Notes under the pieces: generated by a model
What the model was told of the DNA's origin: nothing
The model's database searches: none
The model's input: the letters and a program-made list of their open reading frames with translations, nothing else
Position numbers and translations under genes: made by a program
From: Colocasia esculenta
Taxonomy: Eukaryota; Streptophyta; Magnoliopsida; Alismatales; Araceae
Assembly: GCA_014218235.1 (NCBI GenBank)
Contig: CM024758.1
Coordinates: forward strand, 73,976,206 to 74,040,205
DNA length: 64,000 nt
Direction of reading: 5' to 3'
Shown: piece by piece, positions 46,201 to 58,961 of the stretch
How the letters are laid out: the number at the start of each line of letters is the position of its first letter
How positions within the stretch are numbered: position 1 is the first letter of the stretch

Positions 46201-46520
46201 CATTTTGACATTTGATGTATGTAATTGAGACATTGTATTAGAATTATCATGTAAACTTGGACAAACTATGTGATTTATCTTAGCACTTCCTTTACATGGA
46301 TTATGTGGACTTTAGCTCTTTAAATTCAATCGAATCATGTATGTTAAATGTGGATGATGAATGAAATGAAGACAGTGGTTCTTTTACTTCCGCTACTCTG
46401 TTCTTATATTCACGTGTATCTCAGCTGAATGTTATTGTTGGGTAAATGTCCCACTGTGGCAACGTTCACTATACCGACGTGGGTTGGTATAACCGTACCG
46501 GTATAATGAGGGTCGCTACA
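43252..46520 (+). mobile_element. Solo LTR of the B family
   Basis: 3269 bp, TGTAAGGCCC...GGGTCGCTACA, flanked by GCTGA. It is the reverse complement of the B LTR arrangement and diverged from it. Dyads lie at 43505-43592 and 44158-44243, either side of the leader region with a weak CTATAT at about 43722. It is the expected product of recombination between the two LTRs of a former full element. Confidence 0.95.
43505..43592. repeat. Three 22-bp dyads in the solo LTR
   Basis: 43505-43526, 43538-43559 and 43571-43592, starts 33 bp apart each time. The last has perfect 8-nt arms AGCGTCCA/TGGACGCT around 6 nt. Confidence 0.88.
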
Positions 46521-46690
46521 GCTGACTTCCAAGATTGTAGATGGGCATGCATCTTGGCAATGATGTGAGCAAAGCAACACATCTTAGTTCTGTCTTCATA
46601 TAGTTGGACACCCAGATATTGTTGCCCAGACTGTCTTACCCAAGGTAGGGGGATGAATGGGTTATTTAAAAATTTTATCATAAAAGCTTA
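46521..46690 (-). pseudogene. LINE ORF2 fragment, reverse transcriptase C-terminal end
   Basis: On the minus strand it encodes YLGVQLYEDRTKMCCFAHII then HLQSWKS, the block after the plant L1 RT palm (typically YLGVPL...W). It is interrupted by the solo LTR and continues at 43251. The upstream (5') part is lost. Confidence 0.75.
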
Positions 46691-47285
46691 AAGCCCACTA
46701 ATAAAAAAGATGATCTATATGCTATGAAATGTAGTTCAGTCGACTAACTGAGGCAACTCAATCAATCTAGTTTAAGCACTATAAACTGTGTTCTTTATAT
46801 GAGGATTTTAAGTGCCCTATGTGCATATGTGTGGAGTTGCAGCGGATGATTTATGACTTATAGTGCATGTAAGGCCAAGAACAATATGTAAAACAATTAA
46901 TCACATAGTAGACATGAGATTTGATCCCGATTCGACGCTGACCAACTCAGCCATATATCTAGTCCCGAGATCCAACTGATCTGGGATTTCACTAACCACC
47001 AGCAACTACCGATCTCTTCTATTCATGAGCAAGAAGGCAGCTTATTGAACCCAATCCCAATAGATCTCTTCTACTTTCAAGCAAGAAGGTAACTCACTCT
47101 TTTACGAGTGAGAAGTGCACTCACTGGAATAGGCCCCAATTCGGTCACCCTATTATAAGCTAGAGCAAGGCTCACTAATGTAGACCCTAATTTGGTCTCC
47201 CTCACAGGGTTTTTGCTAGCTCTTACAATGCCTCTAAGTAGGTAGATAGTGGCTACAATAATGCTCTAACACACAAATCAAAAGA
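46691..47285. other. Unassigned interval with short direct repeats
   Basis: I see no gene. Two 32-bp imperfect direct repeats (GATCTCTTCTAYTNNNNAGC type) start near 47011 and 47070. Confidence 0.4.
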
Positions 47286-47638
47286 TGTCACATCCCGAGT
47301 AGTAGCAGAAATGTCGAGACACGAACAATCAGCAATTAAGGCCTCTAGATAGCTAGTATTGATCACAATATATTTAAAGAATGCTCATTCCCAAAAATAT
47401 TCAACTTTGTTGCAATAACAATGTCTAGTACGTCATGCTTCCAAACTCCATTATTCTAAGACCCAATAAAGAGAAGATTACATTCATTCAAGTCCTCACT
47501 TCCTACTACAGCATTCCATTTAACATATTCTTACATGGGGTGTTACTATATACTCCTCTTATATAATCGACATCCTCGTCGCTGCTCACATATAGCACAC
47601 AATCAAACCCCGGGCAGGTAGGATTCTAGAGATGGCCC
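47286..47638 (-). repeat. Truncated LTR 3' end, element D remnant
   Basis: On the minus strand it ends CGGGATGTGACA and carries TAGTAGGAAGTGAGGA and GCTATCTAGAGGC, matching the 3' part of C-type LTRs. It is cut at 47638 and joined directly to gag-start-like sequence. Confidence 0.65.
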
Positions 47639-47778
47639 CCCCAGGCTCAAGAGGTGGCTCCCACTATGTAGCACTTTGCGCCATTATGGCCTCAAGAGGT
47701 GGCTCCCATAGTGTAGCACTTTGCCTTGTGTGGCACTTAGTTCCTGCACTTCTGGCTGGGTAAGGCTCTGATACCAAT
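47639..47778 (-). other. Residual interior of element D with tandem duplication and primer site
   Basis: Contains a 44-bp imperfect tandem duplication (about 47646-47735; GAGGTGGCTCCCAYWRTGTA core) and a PBS, TGGTATCAGAGCC, at 47764-47776 on the minus strand, two bases from the LTR. The rest of gag-pol is gone. Confidence 0.75.
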
Positions 47779-48017
47779 TGTTACGCCCCGACATTTAGCA
47801 GCGGAATAAATATCTGGATGCGTGAACGATATGAATATATGTATCACAGTTGAGTAACGCTGAGTCACAATTAAATATAACAACATGCTTGAGACAGTAG
47901 TAATGCCAACTAAATACTCTTCATTTCATTCCATTCAACTAATTAAAATCGTACATCAGTAGAACCAACTAAAGGGTCCATTATTCAAATATAAACTCCA
48001 TGAAAATGTTTCACTAT

Positions 48018-49448
48018 TGTAGACATGTTTTTTTTCAAAACATCACACAAAGAGATGATTAAAAAAAGAAGAAATTTAAGTAAAAAAATAATATGCATGG
48101 CGGGGAAAGAAAAGAAGGCGTGCATGTGTGCACAAGAAAGGAGGTGTGATCGCCAAGTACGCGATGGTACTGAAGGAGACGGGCAGAAAGAAAGATGCGG
48201 AGGGTACTTACCTTCACCCGAAGATCGCGGGAGTTGTGACTGTGGGTTCTCTTCTACTTCTTCCACTGGCTGGACGGCAAGAAGATTTAGCTCCGAGCGG
48301 TTTACCTTACAAAAAGAAAAGACAAGAAAACAAGTGAAAAGCCTAATTAGATTATGAAGTGTAGCACCCAAATCAAAGGAAATGAAAGAAAACGTGACAG
48401 CATAGGCGTTAACACACCTCGTGGGGTGGTGTTAAACCTCTAAAAAAAATAGGTGTGAGGGAGAAATGATCTGTTGTGTGTGTGTTGTGATGCATGCACT
48501 AAAAGTAAAACAAATGAAAGATGGGAGAGAAAGTGGCGATGTGAGCCGCTACTTGGGGGTGGACAAAGTGGAGGTAGAGAGACTCCTCCCGCCTCGCTCC
48601 GATGCGCGTGAGGAAGATGAAGCTCCGAACTCTAAGAGAGGGGTTGAGTAGCTTGCAATGGGAGTCCTCCTTGGCTCGGAGTTGAGTCCTCGGTTCAGCA
48701 GGGCTTCGCCATAGTGCTTGGGTGATGCTCAAAACAATAGCCTCGTAGGTCTATTTATAGGAGAAAATTCCATAAATCACGCCGGACACAGTGGGCACCT
48801 ATCTTATAGAACCGCATGGGAAAAGCTGCCGCGATTTCTAAGATTCACTTGCTTCGATTGAGCCTTTCCAAACATCGATTATAGCCATTTTATGAACCGC
48901 GTCGACTATGTCCGCCGCGTTTCCAACCCTTCCTGTTTGAAACGATTCTTTCCAAATATTAATAAATGGAAATAGTGAATATCATCGGCAATAGCCGCCG
49001 CGTATTTGAAGAGAATCGTTCTTTGATGGAAATCGATCTTTATTCAGAGGAAGTTAAAAACGCGTCGACTGATGTGGACGCAATTCTAATTAGCAACAAA
49101 ATCTTTCCAAAAATGATTTTAGAAATTGCCATAATTCGAAAATGGAAACATTTAATAGCGGCGGCTCTAGTGGACGTGATTCTAAACAGAGTAAGCACCA
49201 CAAAAGGAAGTGTGATACGCGTCGGTTTTACACGCCGCGGATGAAACCTCATAAAAGCGCCCGCTGTGTCAGACGCGAATAAGTTAAGCTCAACAGACCC
49301 CTTTAGACCCTTTAGAAAAATTCCTAAAATTTCTAGAAAAATCTGGAAAAATAGAAAAATTACTCAAGAGGTTAATTGAAGAGAGCCACTTGAGGCATCG
49401 CGGTATAACATGAAGTTGCTCGATATGCTGCCAAATGGCGTGTCTACA
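48018..49448. mobile_element. F-related LTR insertion (F') in D LTR
   Basis: 1431 bp flanked by ACTAT (48013-48017 and 49449-49453), with inverted ends TGTAGACA/TGTCTACA. The right 500 bp match the right part of the element F LTR region. On the minus strand the order is start, dyads, TATAAATA (near 48750), leader, splice-donor-like GTAAGT (near 48211). No gene; the frames near 48025-48371 on both strands are composition artefacts. Most likely a solo LTR. Confidence 0.8.
48898..49277. repeat. Five 22-bp dyads in the F' insertion
   Basis: Units at 48898-48919, 49061-49082, 49157-49178, 49218-49239 and 49256-49277. Arms are of the CGCGTCG/CGCCGCG and AGCGGCG/GGACGTG type. They lie upstream of the minus-strand TATA. 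Confidence 0.82.
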
Positions 49449-50868
49449 ACTATTACATAAACTACTCAAGCATCTATTCCTAATCATTCAACTTCTCATA
49501 TCACGGGTGCTCTTCACTCATGCCCTGCCCCATCGGAGTCCACGAGATCCTCATCACTACCTGAAATGGACAGGATGATAGGGTGAGCAAACTAGCCCAG
49601 TAGGATTTACATCTCAATGTGCGGGCACTAATATACATGATTAACATTTTAGATAAGCAGGATCTGAATATGAACATGATGACTATGCAGGCATCTCTAA
49701 CAAGTCAAATAGCTGAATAGAACGAATTTCATAACGAGGCAAATATTGACTTTCACATGCGTTGGATAGGTAACTCAAGAATAATATCGATCACAAAGAT
49801 TTGGTCATATTCACACAGATACCACATATTCACATGGTCAAATGTATCATATCAAACTGAGGCACATTCACACAAATCTTGCACACATACCAGTGCCATG
49901 CCAAGCACCACAAGTCCATACTCTCGTGGTTAATAAGTACGATGGGGCGCTCCTCCCTAGAACCAGACAGGGGCCTTATTGCACTGGCATTAGTCAAATG
50001 GACGAAGTCCCACATTGTGCTGATCAACATATACACATTATGGCCACAGATTTTCAATAACAAGCTCATAGTAATAGGAACGTGATCATGCATAGAGTTC
50101 AAGGTGTGACAAAAGCTCGAGAGACCAATTGGACAGCATAACAACGTATCTTATGTTTCATAATTCTTTTAATGTCTTGACAAAAGGATGACTAATGACA
50201 TATCCTACATGGTACAAGTGCTCTCTATCTCTAGGGTACTTCATGGTACAACCAGCTTGGTCTCTATGAGGAATCCATAGAGTACGGAGACTTACGGAGG
50301 TCTTAGGGAAAGATAGCTAGTCCGCCAATACGGATGACCGACAGAGAGTTCCCAATTCCCAAGAGGGGTGTGCCTAATCGTGCAAATGTGGAAGTGTCGT
50401 ATCACGGAACTTTCCTAATCATGCGTGCAATGGATGAACAAAATATGAAAACCTCGGAAAGCATGTAAAGAAAGAACGTTCACATGCAACAAGAAAGTAA
50501 CATAATCGGAAAGCTTAAACTAAGCAAGTCTATTCTAACATGTATTCTCCACAAATTCATAACACATTCTTATTATGACAATTTCATATCAAGCTAGATC
50601 ACAAGATGATAATCAAATGACATAAGATCATTCACTTCATAATATACATTAGAATCATATTCATGTCTTTATAGTTTTCAAATAAGTTGATCACTTTTAG
50701 GCCAATGCACACTAAGTAACATGCTTACAGACTAAGAGACTAAACATGCTGACTGACTAGCCGGAAAGAAAAGTCTCGCGTCGGCCTTTAAATCATGTTA
50801 GAACCAGTCAACGCACTTAAAGAAGCCGTACACAAGACAAAACATAGTTCGGTAGCAAGTGTCTAAAT

Positions 50869-51268
50869 CGCGACGTACCTACCCGTCGCGTTCAAATCGC
50901 GACGGGTCATGTGGTCACCTTTCAAATGGAATCGATTGAGAATAGATTACACAGTAACAATCGCGATAGTCAACACCGGTGTGTTCATACTACTCTCTGA
51001 ATCGTGACGGGTCGACCCGTCGCGTTCAAGATAATTGAATATAAAAATATAGAAAATTCTTTTGGCGGGAAACGAAACAAATCGCGACGGCCTATGCCGT
51101 CGCGTTCATGATAGGCGCTGAAAACCATGCAGCGCAAAGTTTCATGCATTGTGGTTGACCGGTCAGACATCAAAATGTGATGGAATGGTCAGCCACCTTT
51201 TACTAAATCACGACGTACCAGTATGTCGCGTTCATGCATGCGGAATCGCGACGTCTGGATACGTCGCG
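50869..51268. repeat. Seven 22-bp dyads in the D LTR (CGCGACG-N8-CGTCGCG)
   Basis: Units at 50869-50890, 50898-50919, 50962-50983, 51003-51024, 51083-51104, 51209-51230 and 51247-51268. In all seven the two 7-nt arms start exactly 15 bp apart. Units are preceded by AAT (or ACAAT) and nearly all are followed by TTC. Loop bases vary but often extend the pairing (for example GGGTCGACCC at 51003). Confidence 0.93.
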
Positions 51269-52587
51269 GTTCTTGACCATACCCGAAAACGCAGAAACAA
51301 TGTTACACTCTTCGTGATTGACCTATAAATTGAAATCTAACAACATTTAGATAAAACTCTTAACATGCAAAACGACGAGGACATCTAGTAGAAGAAGATT
51401 AATGTTTTGGGTTTTACCTAAATCGACCTCGGTTTGCATGAAACACATGAAGAATGCACAAAGCCCTAGACATGCGCGACTTAGAGAAAACGCTTAATAC
51501 TCAAGATGTACTCAATGAAATTCAAAAAAAAAATGACTTGCATATGAAAGTAGACGCGATGATCTACACATTGATATAGGATTTATTTAGATTTGGCCCG
51601 AGATCACTACCTTTTGGGTTGAAGAAGTCTCGTCCTCCATAAACACCCTCGTTCAGACTGCTTGGAGGAGAACACTTAATACACCTGATCTACTAAATGA
51701 AAAATACGAAAACCAGTGCCATTAGGAGCTAGACTCGACCCTCTTTCTAGGGGTAAAAGTCTTGCACGGTTTGGTTAAGGTTTGGCTTACCTTAGGTCGA
51801 CTCCAAGAAGAGCACTCTGCACAGGTCATTGCAGACACAGCAGGAAGAAGAGCTCCGTCTTGGGGCGTTTCCCTCCACTTCTTGTGCTCAAGAACAGCTA
51901 ACCACGACCCCAACACTAGGTAAACTCGTCCCTAGGGTTTCATGACAAGTATTTAAACATCTAGGGTTTTTAGAAGTCCCATTGGGTGTAGGAAAGAAAG
52001 GTTGTGGTTTTAGTCATCACCTTCCCTGTTTTGATGATTTCTCACCCCATTAGCATGTGAGAGGCTTTAGGAAACTCTCTAGTATGGTTAGGCACAAAAT
52101 TTGGTTGCTATGTGTGAGTAATTGCCTCAAGTTTTACCATAATTGCCTCTTTTTAATTTCAGCTCAATTAGGGTTACGAATTTTCATATATTTTCTTGCT
52201 TTATTTTATTCTTGGGCCAAAGGTGATCCATTCACCCAATTCTGATAATGGGTCATCAATACATGATGTTGGAAGTCTCTCCAACATGTTTATTTAATTT
52301 GTGATCATGTTATATTTCCGTGTTAACGGTTTTCTGACTTAGTTCCTTAATTTAGATAATTAGTCACATTGTGATGTACACTTGGCCAATCGGATTTTTC
52401 GTTGCACGAATTTCTTCGTGGAACACTTAGGAATAATGATTGGGGTTGATTTATAATTTTACGAAAGTTTCGATGTGTTCTTGCACATACGATAGTGGTG
52501 CGTATGTTCTACCATTCCAATAATACTGAAATTAATTATTTCTATTTATTTATAATTTTTAAATCACTGAATTTTCTGGGTGCTACA

Positions 52588-55500
52588 TAACATCTTTCCC
52601 TTTCTTTATATATGTACTTATTACGTTCTAATATCTATTCTACTATCAATTAGGTCAATTTGATACATTCTCTTTGGTGCTAAAGCCTACTACTTTTCTA
52701 TGTAACTTTCATTTTAGATTGTCATCTAACTTAAAAATGCTCCTTTGTTCTAACATCAACTATGACTAACATATAAATTTTGAAACCATATCCTTCTATC
52801 TGTTATACTGCCTTAACTCAAATTATGCTGGAAAAAATACTGCTTCCTCAACTAATTTCCATAAAAACTTTAACCTCTTTCAATTAATTATGCTTCTACT
52901 GCTATTACCATTATGAGAAATCTTGGAACCTATGGGTTATAGAACCACCACACTTTCGCTGCACCACTCTGATTAAAACTAATTCTTTCTATAATACCTA
53001 TTGACATCAAAAAAAAATTAATCCTCACTATTGTCTTGAATTATTTCCATTTCAATAGTGATTTTACTCTAGCTAAATCTGACTTTCGTATTTGCTCAAC
53101 TATCAACCTTTTGGTGCTTAGTCAATAATGTTGAAAGAAAACATCTAACTTGGGGGGCGGGTATGGGAGAATTGGTAACTCATCTCATATCCAAAGGATA
53201 GGTGGTGGGTTCGATTCTTCCCATTCCTGTGGGAGGGGGATTACCTGGTGCCTCCCATAATATACTCCTCCCCACCCGGGGTTTATCATGTAGCGAAAAA
53301 AGTGTAATACGTGTAAAATATCACGGCTATGGCAAGGCTCGAACCCTTGACCTCCTGATGTTGAACACTGAGCTCTAAGCCACTACGTTGAGTTCCTCGT
53401 TATCAAAAAAAAAAAAAAACAAAAACATCTAACTTACTAAACTCTTTCTTTAATTCCTTTCCTTTATCTCAATTTCAATGCATCACGTGCTTGAACTCTA
53501 CGTTTTACTATATCATGACGGCCACAGTATGCTCTTCCCTACTTTTTGAACATCACACTCAAATCTTATACAAGCTTACTTTTTTTACCAAATAATCATA
53601 ATGTACCCTCTACTCTTTAACTGATAAATCGAACTGAATAAATATCTTCTGAAATATTTCTTTCATCTGTACTGCTTCAATTCATTTGCCATATTACCTA
53701 CTCAGTGTTATGTGTTGTACAATTGTATTCTATCATTTACTGCCTTGCTGAAACATTATACTTTCATTCATTTAACCAAACTAACCATACCACACTACAA
53801 ATATATTTTGCCCATATAACCAAACTATTTCAATTATCTGCTGATTAACCCAAAGTCATTCACTGATTGATAGCCCATACCTTCCTTATATGCTCATTCC
53901 ACTAACTTCAAAATCTCAAATCTTGCATACTGCTTGCTCTTTCTTTGATTATGTTACTGCAACATTCTAATAAAAGTATTACCTGCCTTGCCATTGTACA
54001 ATACAAAACTGAGTTTAACTGGAAAGACTAATAATGCTTGGCTCACTGACTCTAGAACTACCTTTATCTATCTATTGATTACTGATTGATGCATTTCTGC
54101 TCTTAAAACCAATGCTGAGAATGTGCTTACTAGAGAACACTTTCATTCAAACCTCTTACCTACTCTAAATCTCAAACACTCTTTCGGAACGCTTGCCTTA
54201 ACTATCCAACTATGACCATTTACACTCTACCATTTCCTCTTTCTAATCCACACTGCTTGAACTTCAAATGACGGCTAACTAAGCTACATAATATCTTTCT
54301 TCTATGCAAAACAATTCCTCTAATTATCTCTTTTATTACTAAATTCTATTGTACTTTCCGAATCCTTTAATTCATAACTATAATCCTTCTTTATCACACA
54401 GGCACTTTTCACTGAACTGCTGCCATCTAAGAATTAACTGCTTAATTCTCTATACAAATAATCTACTCTTTCTTTTCTCTGCTTCACACTACACTAATAT
54501 CAGTGGATACTTTACCTTATTGAAACTGAACTATTTTTGCAAAATCTAAAGTCTTTATCTCAGTTAAAACTGCACAAGCTTTACAAAATCTGAAATCCTT
54601 GTTAATACACATCTAATCACCGCACCTACCTTTCAATCTATCCTGCTATATTTGGCTTTATTTTGTACCACTGAAGCACTACCACTGTGAAATGATCATT
54701 AATCATTATTCCTCTAAGCAAACACAAGCTCTGTTAACCTTAATTGCAACTCTCATTTTTCCAACACCTCTTTCCTCCTCATTTTGTTGAAACTGACATC
54801 CTTTATCATTTCTAAACTAGCTTACTCCTCCTCCTGCCTCATCCTCTTGCCAACAAATCTTAAATCTTACATTTCTGAAATCATACTGTTCTTGAGAATA
54901 CTTCAGCCTGCTTTATCTAACATAACATTTTTCTCTAAAACACAATTTGTTGTCATACCTCAACCATTATTACATACTGCATCTCACTGCCAATTATCAT
55001 TAACCATCTTCTAACACTACAATCTTTACAACATTTCCACTAATTACCTACAAACCCTTAATACTTACTGAACACATAACCTCTGAAACCCTCAAAGATC
55101 TCAGCCCCCACAATTTGCTTCATTGGCTTCCTCTCTCACTATGTCACATACAGCTGCATATTTCTTTATCAACCTTGTACAAAACTTTCTAACACTAATA
55201 CGTTTCTTCAACATTAACATCATTCTTAAATCTGCATACATTCTTATCACCCTGTAACAAATTTTTCGATGCTGATATTCTCTCTAGCAACAATACCTTT
55301 CTCAAACCTACTATCATTGTTTTTTTCTTTATTTACGGACACACCATTACAATCTACCCCTACATCATTTCATCAACTAAACTTCTTGTCGGTACCTGGC
55401 CAACACTTTCCTACAACCATCACATATCCTCTGCTTTACCCTTCTCCAATCCTCTGTTACCAATAACTCACGACCAACACACACTTTTACACCAACTTCA

Positions 55501-55861
55501 GCACACTGCTATATCCATATCAAATACCTTGTTTATATACCTAAACAATTGACACTGTACCACTACACTACTATTCCTACTAACTCTGCTAACTACTTGA
55601 CAACCTTACCACTTTTCATCATACTCTCCTTAGAAAATGATTCCATTTTACCCAATATCATACAATTCAAACGTTCCTCACTCCACTATTCCTCTTTTGG
55701 TTCCATAACATATTAGCCAAACACACATTACAACATAACCACATATAAACAAAAGCTCATACTAACCCGACTTACTACCAATAGTGGACATTAAATTATG
55801 TTTTAGGACATTGTAAACTTAATGTCTCTTCATTCTTACTGAACTTTCCTCTTATACCAAC
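52588..55861 (-). mobile_element. Element G1: non-coding (LARD-like) interior
   Basis: About 3 kb (without the SINE) with no coding frame of note. In element sense it is very poor in C; on the + strand, sampled 60-base lines show 4-5 G. It adjoins its 5' LTR fragment at 55862 through a degenerate PBS (TTGGTATAAGAG). Near the primer site it shares TTTAATGTCCACT and GGTAGTA with the interior of G2. The left end is cut by element D. Two groups of imperfect protein-like ORFs are absent, so it would depend on enzymes in trans. Confidence 0.68.
53138..53435 (+). mobile_element. SINE with 14-bp target duplication and two tRNA-like heads
   Basis: Body 53152-53421, flanked by AAAACATCTAACTT (53138-53151 and 53422-53435), ending in an A run (53405-53419). 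A + strand A-box-like AGAATTGG (near 53168) and B box GGTTCGATTCT (53208-53218) mark a pol III promoter. A second tRNA-like segment lies inverted near the 3' end: on the minus strand TAGTGGCTTAGAGCT (53371-53385) and GGTTCGAGCC (53336-53345). Known: plant SINEs are tRNA-derived and use LINE enzymes. Confidence 0.85.
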
Positions 55862-56870
55862 TGTAGCCACCTTGGATATTTATGCCCGAAAATGCTCAAG
55901 ATCCAGACCCGCCTACCATAAACAGACCGAAGTCTCACAAGGGATATCTAACACATGCGTTCAGTAAGAATATAAAACAACCACACTATATAAATATACA
56001 CGATAAAGTATATGATCTCATACACATTTATAAAATTACATTGTCCCACTACATTATTACATGTCTTAAAGAAAAGATACAACAACCTAGGGCATATCTC
56101 GAGGTGTACAACAAGAGCAACACTCACTCAACTGCTGGTAGTAGAAGTTCGACCACGAGAAGTACGCTCGCTGCTAACACCTGAAAAAGGCATGTAGGGG
56201 TGTGAGCCTCACAAGTCACCATCTCAGCAGGGAAATCCCCAAAACAATGCATAAAATCCGAGTAACCATAAGAAGTAGGTGCAACTCATAACCACACTGG
56301 GGAGCTCCACTATAACGATTTAAAAAGTAATAGGAGTAACAAAAAATTAACATAACTAACAAGAATCACCTTATGAACTCAGCTAACACAGAATAAAGAT
56401 AGCTAAACAACTAAATAGTAACCTTAACAACGAACATACCATGAACTACAAACATTAAAGCAACTACGCAGCCAACCAGAAGAAGGTAAACACTAAACCA
56501 CAATCTCAAGACACCACATAGCCCTAACCATAAGCTCACTAGGCTACAACATTTATCACAAAATATAAACACAATCCATTGTAAATCAATGGCCACTAGC
56601 ATTGAGTACAGAAGTAACAAATACTACAACGAAAAGCCTAAGTCAGAAAGTACAACGCATCAGTCGGACCATGATACCTGGGTAGCTAGTCCAAGGCCTG
56701 CTCTGGACAAAGAAAACAGAAGAAAGCTCTCTCAGTCTCGTGTCCACAGACAAAAGTCCAGCCGTAACTCCACCTCTACAAATGCCAAAAATTGTGGAGA
56801 CCAACCAGCACCACACTACACACCACAAGGTTGCACGACCCATGCTTGCACCTCTGGGACTCTGGCCAAA
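55862..56870 (-). repeat. G1 LTR fragment (5' LTR, head truncated)
   Basis: On the minus strand it ends GGGCATAAATATCC...GGCTACA and aligns loosely with the 3' half of the G2 LTR (58946 backwards). Shared blocks include GGTTGGTCTC, TGTAATAATGTA and TTATATTC. About 900 bp of its start is missing. The 133-codon + strand frame at 56589-56990 crosses the junction and is not credible. Confidence 0.7.
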
Positions 56871-58946
56871 GTAAACACGATGGGTTGTCTATTGCGGTTT
56901 TCACTCCGACTGGCGGTTTGGCTTGAAGGCGACGTATCGGGCCATCGTGATTATATCGTGGCACTGGTCCTTGTCGCATTAGCCTTGTGATCACGTCCGG
57001 AAGGTCGTCGCCATTTTTAAAGGCGACGCCTATGTGCGTCGCGTTTAGCCTCTGTGGGGTGTTGTCGTGTGCTTGGGCAGTGAGGGTCCTGTGTGGACCT
57101 AGCCTTGGTCTTTTGCTGTCATTTTACAGTTGCTTAAGATGGTTAATGTTAGTAAAACATGTGTAGGATTAATGAGTTGTTATGATGACTTGACGATTCA
57201 TGTTAAACATATGTAGCGTGTTATTGTATTAGTTTAAGTGGTTAATATTCATTGTGGTTTACTGTTGCTATGGAGGTCATGAGATGACCATCAGGCAAGG
57301 TTATTACGTGATAGTGTAGTTCATGTATGTATCAGTGTAGGTTGGCTTGGAGGTCTCATGGTGACCAGTGACGAGCTAATTAAAAAGCATGTGTACGATG
57401 GTTTATAAATAACGATTGTTTAAGCATGTATTGTTGTTGTGTGCTAGCCGAGTTTGGTGGTCCGACGCCTATTCCGGAATGCCTCTTCTCAGTTACCCTA
57501 GGTTCTTTGTGAGCCAGACACGTGTGTTTGTTGTGCTCGGGGTTTGTCCCGTATGGTGTGTGTACCATCGAGGTCTGTGTTGTCTTTCTGGATACCCTCA
57601 CTCCTGTGTTTGAGTGTACATCTGACAGAGGGAAAGACGGCAGTGGGGCAGTGACTTGTGTTGAGTTGGCTTTGTGTTTGGTCGCTTGTAGCGTGCTCGT
57701 GGTTGGGGGATAGACACCAGTAGACGTACTGGTCCTCCCTAGTCCCGTGTTTCCAGTGCCTCACTTTAGGGAGCTCAGGTCGGAGTCCCTAAAGGTGCTA
57801 GGCATGTGCCTACAGCTATGTGGTCTACAGATGTCCTATTGGTTGGTCTCTAGAGTTGGTAGTCTTCCTGTGTTGTGGAGCGGTAGCTGGCCCGAGTAGT
57901 CTGTGGCTACGAGACTGAGATGTAGTTCTTGTGTTGTTGTCCGGTTGGATACTGGCGTCATGACCAGTAGTCCGTTCCCGTGTGGTGGCATCGTTCCTTT
58001 TCGACTCGTGCTTTTTCCCACTTGTTGTGGCTTGTTGTAGTGACTTTTGGTTGAGGTTTTACCTGTTGCAGTGTGCCTTGGTGGTGGCACAGTTCTGGTT
58101 GTGGTTCCGTGGTGGTACCCGTCGTTGTGGTAGGTACCTGTACCTTTTGTGGGTAGCCATTTTTTGTGATACGTCACATACCAGCCTTTCTAATTGTTGT
58201 GGTGACTTGTGTTTCGTGGAGGTCGTGTGTGTGACCTTCCACTTGTTGTTTTTACCCTTCTCTGGATAAGCTTCCGATTGTGGTTTCAATGTGTGGTGGA
58301 TTGTCATGCTGATGCTAGTCCTGCTTCCCTATGTGGGTATTTGCCTGTGAGGCTAGTAGCTTAGGCAGTGGTTGCCTGTGAAGCTGTAGCTAGGTGGTGG
58401 TTTGCCTGTGAGGCTTGTGGCCTTGGCGTTGTCAGTGTTGAGCGACTAGTGATGCTATGCTGTCCTGTTGTTCCTCTTACTTCCAAGGATTATGTTAGAT
58501 GGTGTGAACATATTTTAATTGCATCTTAATTATGTCTAGTGTGAGCATGTTATGGGTTGACTATAGATGTTGTCAGTGAGACCCTTTGGGGTTGAGATCT
58601 CTCAGTTTTTCAGGTGTAAGCCGTTTGTGTGGCTCGCGGAGGCGTTGTGGCAGACTTGTACCACTAGTAGTAGAGTTAGTTGTGTTGTGTGAGCTTGTGC
58701 TCCCTTGGGGTATGCTCCAGATAGTTGTACTTTTCTCTTGGACTTGTAATAATGTATTGGGACAATTGTACTTATTGGTATAAAGGTATGAGCACATGTA
58801 CTTTCTTGTGTCTTATATAGTTGTGGTTGTCTTTTATATTCCTACTGAACACTTGTGTGCGTTATCACTTGCAAGACTTCAGTCTGTTCACGGGAGGTGG
58901 GTCTAGATATGGAATCTTATTGGGCATAAATATCTAGAGCCATACA
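56871..58946 (+). repeat. Element G2 5' LTR (head truncated)
   Basis: Matches 62594-64000 in order. It ends ...CATACA, followed by PBS. It begins inside a dyad unit (GTAAACACGATGGG). Complete dyads are at 56928-56949 and 57022-57043. Reading frames in it are shadows of GT-rich sequence. Confidence 0.82.
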
Positions 58947-58949
58947 GTG

Positions 58950-58961
58950 TGGTATCAGAGC
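58950..58961 (+). promoter_or_regulatory. Primer binding site of element G2 (tRNA-iMet)
   Basis: TGGTATCAGAGC, followed by ATGG as in the full iMet complement but with one C missing. Confidence 0.88.

Larger units (their letters stand above)
47779..52587 (-). repeat. Element D 5' LTR, containing the F-related insertion
   Basis: Element-sense start TGTAGCACCCAGAAAATTC and end GGGGCGTAACA, next to the PBS. About 3.37 kb without the 1431-bp insertion. It shares backbone blocks with A and C: CTCGGGCCAA at about 51593-51602, and the sequence following the dyad cluster. No matching target duplication is found at 52588, where G1 sequence abuts. Confidence 0.85.

Noticed and set aside
48025..48371. 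110- and 128-codon frames on opposite strands
   Set aside because: They overlap each other inside the F' insertion, with low-complexity content and no recognisable domain.
52588..52592. Target duplication for element D
   Set aside because: TAACA at the right does not match AAAGA at the left (47281-47285); flanks are not paired.
53336..53385. Functional tRNA gene on the minus strand
   Set aside because: A and B boxes are good, but the segment lies inside a SINE bounded by target duplications and shows no clear acceptor stem.
56589..56990. 133-codon frame
   Set aside because: It crosses the G1/G2 LTR junction and so cannot be an inherited gene.
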